Origin: JAZOTK01 sp045534775
Lineage (GTDB): Bacteria > Bacillota > Clostridia > RUG12999
Direction of reading: 5' to 3'
Assembly: GCA_045534775.1 (NCBI GenBank)
Contig: JAZSKI010000053.1
Coordinates: 1 to 25,254, forward strand
Length of the DNA stretch: 25,254 nucleotides
A program made the translations under genes and the position numbers. Below, in pieces: positions 22,203-25,254 of the stretch (positions are counted from its first letter, which is position 1; each line of letters begins with the position of its first letter). The notes under the pieces are model-generated. The model saw only the letters and a list, made by a program, of their open reading frames with translations, was not told the origin of the DNA and did no database searches.

Positions 22203-22249
22203 TAGATTACAAAAGACAAGAAGGTCTATTTAATTTGGAGGAAAAAAAC

Positions 22250-22891
22250 ATGAGTGAAACTAAAAGAAAAGTAAAACCGATGAAAATTGTCGGCGTTGTG
22301 CTTTGTGTAATATTATCGTTGGTATTGATTGGTAATATGACCATCATAGTAAAAGGCACCATTGACCCTGATACTCCACCGGGAATTTTCGGAGTGACGA
22401 GTATGATAGTAATGTCGGGTTCAATGAGCGGCGATGCTCCTGATCATATTGAAGTAGGCGATATGATTATTGCAAGAAAGGTTGATCCTTCAACCTTACA
22501 GATTGGTGATGTTATCACCTTTATGGAAGACAAAACTACAATAACTCACAGAATTATATCTGTAAATGAAGACGGTAGCTTTATTACAAAAGGTGATGCC
22601 AATGACTCAGAAGACTTGAAAGCTGTTACTTATGAACAGATAATCGGTAAATTTGCATTCCGTATTCCTAAGCTTGGTGATTTCGCATTGTTTATGCAAA
22701 CTCCCGTAGGTATGCTGGTATTTATAGGAATACCCCTGGTAGTATACATATTGTTAGATGTAATTCTTCGTGCCCGCTTCCATAAAAAAGAACAGAAGCT
22801 GGCAGATGAAAAAGAAAAAGATAAAGAGAATATGCAGGCGGAAATTGAAAGACTTAAGGCTCAGATTAACGAATCTAAAACAGAGGAGTAA
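22250..22891 (+). CDS. sipW: Signal peptidase I of the SipW (ER) type
   Basis: This 213-residue protein is an S26 signal peptidase with the Ser/His catalytic arrangement of archaeal, eukaryotic and SipW enzymes: VMSGSMSG with Ser58, THRII with His100 in place of the usual Lys, and GDAND at 115-119. It has an N-terminal membrane segment (about 12-35), the protease domain outside, a second membrane segment (about 150-172) and a charged, probably coiled-coil tail (176-213). A TTG at 22235 is open, but the GGAGGA at 22237-22242 fits the ATG at 22250. Three genes downstream encode proteins with matching signal peptides, its likely substrates. Confidence 0.93.
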   Translation: MSETKRKVKPMKIVGVVLCVILSLVLIGNMTIIVKGTIDPDTPPGIFGVTSMIVMSGSMSGDAPDHIEVGDMIIARKVDPSTLQIGDVITFMEDKTTITHRIISVNEDGSFITKGDANDSEDLKAVTYEQIIGKFAFRIPKLGDFALFMQTPVGMLVFIGIPLVVYILLDVILRARFHKKEQKLADEKEKDKENMQAEIERLKAQINESKTEE

Positions 22892-22909
22892 CTGATGTGA
22901 CCTCCAATC

Positions 22910-22933
22910 GTTAGATTTTTGGTCTAACTTTTT
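22910..22933 (+). terminator. Weak attenuator-like hairpin after sipW
   Basis: GTTAGA (22910-22915) pairs with TCTAAC (22923-22928) and five T follow. The stem is only six, mostly A-T, pairs, so it probably gives partial termination and sets sipW apart from the substrate genes. Confidence 0.5.
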
Positions 22934-23001
22934 GGGGGGCGGCTCAAACGGCCATACCGAAATTTCTCGTAACGCATGGTAGATAGCAGGGAGTGTTTGC
23001 A

Positions 23002-23631
23002 ATGAAAAAGTTAAAATTACATAAAGTATTAAGCTTGCTTTTTGTGTTGTGTATGGCAACCTCCTGCTTCGCGGGGCACACCCTCGCCAACTATTCCAAT
23101 ACCACATCAAAGGCTGATAATGCAAGAATTGCCACCTGGGGCTTTGGAACAACATCTTCAATTTCGATAACCAACCTGTTCAGCAGCTCTTATACCAATG
23201 TAGAAAGCAATTCACCCTCAGAGGATGTAATTGCCCCCGGGACCTCAGGGTCGCAGACAATTAAACTGTCCTATGCCGATTCCGCAGGTAAAGGTGCTCC
23301 CGAAGTTGCTTATACCGTTAAACTCGCAATTGATACGGTGGAAACCTCAATCGGTGCTAATATTAAAAGCAATTCTGCAATTCAATGGTCATTTAACGAT
23401 TCATCCTTCGGCACCTGGGATACGATGCTTTCTGAAATTAATTCCTATACAGAAGATGTAGCGGCAGGTAATCTGCCAAACATTCAGAAAACAGGTATAA
23501 ATATTGCCTGGAGATGGGATTTTAATGAAGGTAACGCAACTAACAGCGCTACCGATAACGCTTTGGGCGGCTCGGGCAGTCCTGAAAATGTTAAGCTTAC
23601 AATTCAGTTTAGCGCTACTCAGATAGATTGA
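23002..23631 (+). CDS. SipW-dependent secreted protein 1 (TasA/camelysin-like)
   Basis: This 209-residue protein has a SipW-type signal peptide: lysine-rich start, hydrophobic core, then ATSCFAGHTLANY, with cleavage expected after TLA. The mature part begins with the shared DNARIATWGFG and continues with VIAPGTSG (about 74-81), GKGAPEVAYTV and an SFGTWDTML segment, ending IQFSATQID. This fits the TasA/camelysin group of beta-sandwich surface or fibre proteins; the exact function is unknown. It is a close paralogue of the next gene. ATG 23002 is chosen over GTG 22993 because AGGGAG lies eight bases before it. Confidence 0.85.
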   Translation: MKKLKLHKVLSLLFVLCMATSCFAGHTLANYSNTTSKADNARIATWGFGTTSSISITNLFSSSYTNVESNSPSEDVIAPGTSGSQTIKLSYADSAGKGAPEVAYTVKLAIDTVETSIGANIKSNSAIQWSFNDSSFGTWDTMLSEINSYTEDVAAGNLPNIQKTGINIAWRWDFNEGNATNSATDNALGGSGSPENVKLTIQFSATQID

Positions 23632-23657
23632 TAATATTATGACAGGAGGAGCTTACA

Positions 23658-24263
23658 ATGAATGAAGTGAAATTATATCGGTTTGCAGGTCTGTTAGCTG
23701 TTTTTTGTATGATAACCTCTTGCTTTGTCGGAGGCACAATGGCTAAATATACTTCGGTTGCAGAAGGTAGTGATAACGCAAGAGTTGCTACCTGGGGCTT
23801 CGGAGACGGAACCTCCCTTACCTTTGATTTGTTTGATGCCAACTATATTAACGTATCGGGCAAAAACGGTGATAACGTTATTGCTCCCGGCACATCAAAA
23901 ACAAGCAAGTTTTTATTAAGCTATGATAATTCTGCCGGCAAAGGTGCTCCCGAGGTTGCTTATACCGTAGATTTGAATGTGGAAAATACCACGGAGATTT
24001 CAAGTGAAATAAAGAATAATTCCAATATTACATGGTCCTTTAACGGTGCATCCTTCGGTACGTGGGATACCATGCTTAGTGCCATCGAAAATTACCACCA
24101 GGATGTAAGCGCAGGAAACCTTCCGACAATTAATACTACAGGTATAGAAATTAAATGGCAATGGGCAATTGGTTCAAACGGCAATGATAACGAAATTGGT
24201 AATATGGCAACACAGCCAACGGTGAAACTTGATGTAGAAGTCGTAGTAACTCAGAAAGACTAA
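23658..24263 (+). CDS. SipW-dependent secreted protein 2 (TasA/camelysin-like)
   Basis: This 201-residue protein parallels protein 1 along its length. Signal peptide ITSCFVGGTMAKY is followed by SDNARVATWGFG, NVIAPGTSK, the identical stretch SAGKGAPEVAYTV, SFGTWDTML, SAGNLP and a closing VVTQKD. It is 26 bases after protein 1 with its own AGGAGG site, so the pair most likely arose by tandem duplication and is co-transcribed. The proteins may be co-assembling subunits or variants of a surface fibre. No sortase motif, membrane anchor or enzyme motif is seen. Confidence 0.86.
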   Translation: MNEVKLYRFAGLLAVFCMITSCFVGGTMAKYTSVAEGSDNARVATWGFGDGTSLTFDLFDANYINVSGKNGDNVIAPGTSKTSKFLLSYDNSAGKGAPEVAYTVDLNVENTTEISSEIKNNSNITWSFNGASFGTWDTMLSAIENYHQDVSAGNLPTINTTGIEIKWQWAIGSNGNDNEIGNMATQPTVKLDVEVVVTQKD

Positions 24264-24491
24264 ACAATACATAATTTGAAAATGGGACGAAATTCGCCCC
24301 GCGAATTTCATTAATCCCTAACCCTTAATATCGTATACTAAAGACTTGCCGCAGTCTTTAATATAGCGCCGGTTATAACTCGGATAAAACGCCGGCTTGT
24401 GTTAATACATACTCAGACAGCGTGTATGTGTGAACACATAAAAACACGCTGTCAAATAAAAAATTTTCTTTTATGAGAGGAGAAAAAAATT
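24264..24491 (+). promoter_or_regulatory. Structured 228-base leader before secreted protein 3
   Basis: Four consecutive hairpins are visible. They are 24289-24297 with 24301-24309 (9 bp), 24339-24346 with 24353-24360 (8 bp), 24368-24372 with 24392-24396 (5 bp plus inner pairs), and 24416-24425 with 24444-24453 (10 bp, enclosing a 6-bp inner stem 24426-24431/24434-24439). None has a T run directly after it on the plus strand. A lone TATACT at 24334-24339 has no good -35 box. The leader ends in a GAGAGGAG site. Confidence 0.6.
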
Positions 24492-25181
24492 ATGAAAACA
24501 ACAAAAATCGTAGGTTTACTCGCAGCTCTTTGCTTAGTAACTTCCTGTTTCGCAGGCGGTACTTTAGCTAAATACGTAACAACCGGTAATGGCTCAGACC
24601 AAGCTCGTGTAGCTAAATGGGGTGTTACAATCTCAACAACAGGCGTGATGTTCGGCGATGCTTACAAAGATGAAGTGGTTGAATTTGTAGCAGACGAAGA
24701 TGTTGACACAATCACAGTTCAGGCTGACACAGAAGGCACAAATGTAGTTGCTCCCGGCACAAATGGCACACTCGCTGCTTACGCAGTAACTGGTGCTCCT
24801 GAAGTTGATACAGAGGTAACATACGGTGCTACTCTTACTATCCAAAATTGGGAAGTTGACGGTGATTTCTACTGCCCAATCGTATTCACTATTGACAACA
24901 CAGCAAATGCTGATCCTGCAGTAGAAGTTTCAGGTCTTGATTATACTAGCGCTACTGATTTCGAGGATGCTGTTGAAGCTGCTATTACTGGTCTTTCAAC
25001 AGAATATCACACAAATGAAAACCTCAATCAGGTTAACGACGACCTTAGCGTAACATGGGCTTGGCCTTTCGAGGGTGATAATGTAAAAGACACAGCTCTT
25101 GGTGATGCTGCTGCTGCTCCTGGTGGCACCCCTGCTACAATCGCGCTTGCAACATCTGCTACAATCACACAGATAGACTAA
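24492..25181 (+). CDS. SipW-dependent secreted protein 3 (TasA/camelysin-like), probable major subunit
   Basis: This 229-residue protein has signal peptide LVTSCFAGGTLAKYVTT, then SDQARVAKWGV, NVVAPGTNG (about 84-92), TGAPEVDTEV and a C-terminal WAWPFEGDN then ATITQID. It shares the signal, the A-P-G-T turn, the G-A-P-E-V segment and the tail with proteins 1 and 2, but the middle is divergent and very acidic, with few lysines. Its alanines are mostly GCT/GCA and the gene has a long structured leader plus strong ribosome binding site, which suggests high expression and a main structural role. That role is inference. Mature protein has one cysteine (DFYCPI). Confidence 0.86.
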   Translation: MKTTKIVGLLAALCLVTSCFAGGTLAKYVTTGNGSDQARVAKWGVTISTTGVMFGDAYKDEVVEFVADEDVDTITVQADTEGTNVVAPGTNGTLAAYAVTGAPEVDTEVTYGATLTIQNWEVDGDFYCPIVFTIDNTANADPAVEVSGLDYTSATDFEDAVEAAITGLSTEYHTNENLNQVNDDLSVTWAWPFEGDNVKDTALGDAAAAPGGTPATIALATSATITQID

Positions 25182-25183
25182 TT

Positions 25184-25200
25184 TTAACCTTAGTTAATTT
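25184..25200 (+). terminator. Weak terminator-like hairpin
   Basis: TTAAC (25184-25188) pairs with GTTAA (25193-25197) and only three T follow. The 55 bases after it to the window end show nothing recognisable, so the true end of this transcript may lie beyond the window. Confidence 0.25.
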
Positions 25201-25254
25201 GAAGTCTTAATCTTGTTTTGAATTTAATTAGAAAATGAATTACATCCCCCGCCT

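Noticed and set aside
22934..22992. Possible cyclic-di-GMP riboswitch before the first secreted protein
   Set aside because: Only short fragments such as CAAAC and ACGCA are reminiscent; the conserved helices and tetraloop receptor pattern could not be built.
24334..24339. TATACT as a -10 box for the third secreted protein
   Set aside because: No acceptable -35 hexamer is found 16-18 bases upstream; the sequence there is TTAATC.
1..25254. CRISPR array, prompted by the CARF nuclease
   Set aside because: No regularly spaced 25-40 base direct repeats were seen anywhere in the window on either strand.

Overview
The window looks like a chromosomal segment of an anaerobic, endospore-forming, low-GC Firmicute of class Clostridia, probably of the gut Oscillospiraceae type. 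The evidence is strong AGGAGG ribosome binding sites, TTGACA-17-TATAAT promoters, a rubrerythrin, the ylxM-ffh-rpsP-khpA-rimM order, two sporulation genes (gpr and a bofA-like gene), and an intergenic repeat that resembles ones I recall from that group. No rRNA, tRNA, transposase, phage gene or CRISPR array was seen.

Layout. 1-4080: the end of a rubrerythrin gene converges on a minus-strand housekeeping operon (ylxM-ffh-rpsP-khpA-rimM-xth-hypothetical). trmD and rplS, which usually follow rimM, are absent. 4081-5544: pfkA is divergent from ylxM and ends in a terminator lying inside the 3' end of the next, convergent gene. 5524-8346: a two-gene minus-strand operon encodes a CARF-domain nuclease of the Card1/Can2 (DUF1887) type, which appears to start at an AUU codon, and a fused double ABC ATPase. 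8359-11744: a ribbon-helix-helix protein and ClpB form an operon, with a palindrome at the predicted transcription start. 11716-15972: an amidohydrolase (mtaD type), the germination protease gene gpr, and recG. gpr has a sigma-G-like promoter and a hairpin that would hide its ribosome binding site in read-through mRNA only. 16011-19341: a P-loop protein, threonine synthase, a metallophosphoesterase and a CDP-alcohol phosphatidyltransferase. 19340-21709: an AEC-family permease diverges from an azlCD amino-acid exporter pair with an odd leader; a bofA-like gene converges on azlD. 21710-22170: a gene-free stretch with a degenerate repeat and AT-rich inverted repeats. 22174-25254: a perfect-consensus promoter drives a SipW-type signal peptidase and three secreted proteins with SipW-type signal peptides (TasA/camelysin-like), the last behind a 228-base structured leader.

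How the parts work together. Most of the window is core metabolism and translation. The accessory parts most worth attention are the CARF nuclease/ABC operon, the SipW-substrate cluster (a likely surface-fibre or matrix module), and the gpr control region, which may combine transcriptional and translational locks so that the protease is made only in the forespore. Start sites were re-chosen for several genes (khpA, ylxM, the CARF nuclease, the RHH gene, the metallophosphoesterase, pgsA, azlC, azlD, bofA, sipW and the first substrate gene) from ribosome binding sites and family N-termini. All functional names rest on motif recognition by eye; no database search was run.
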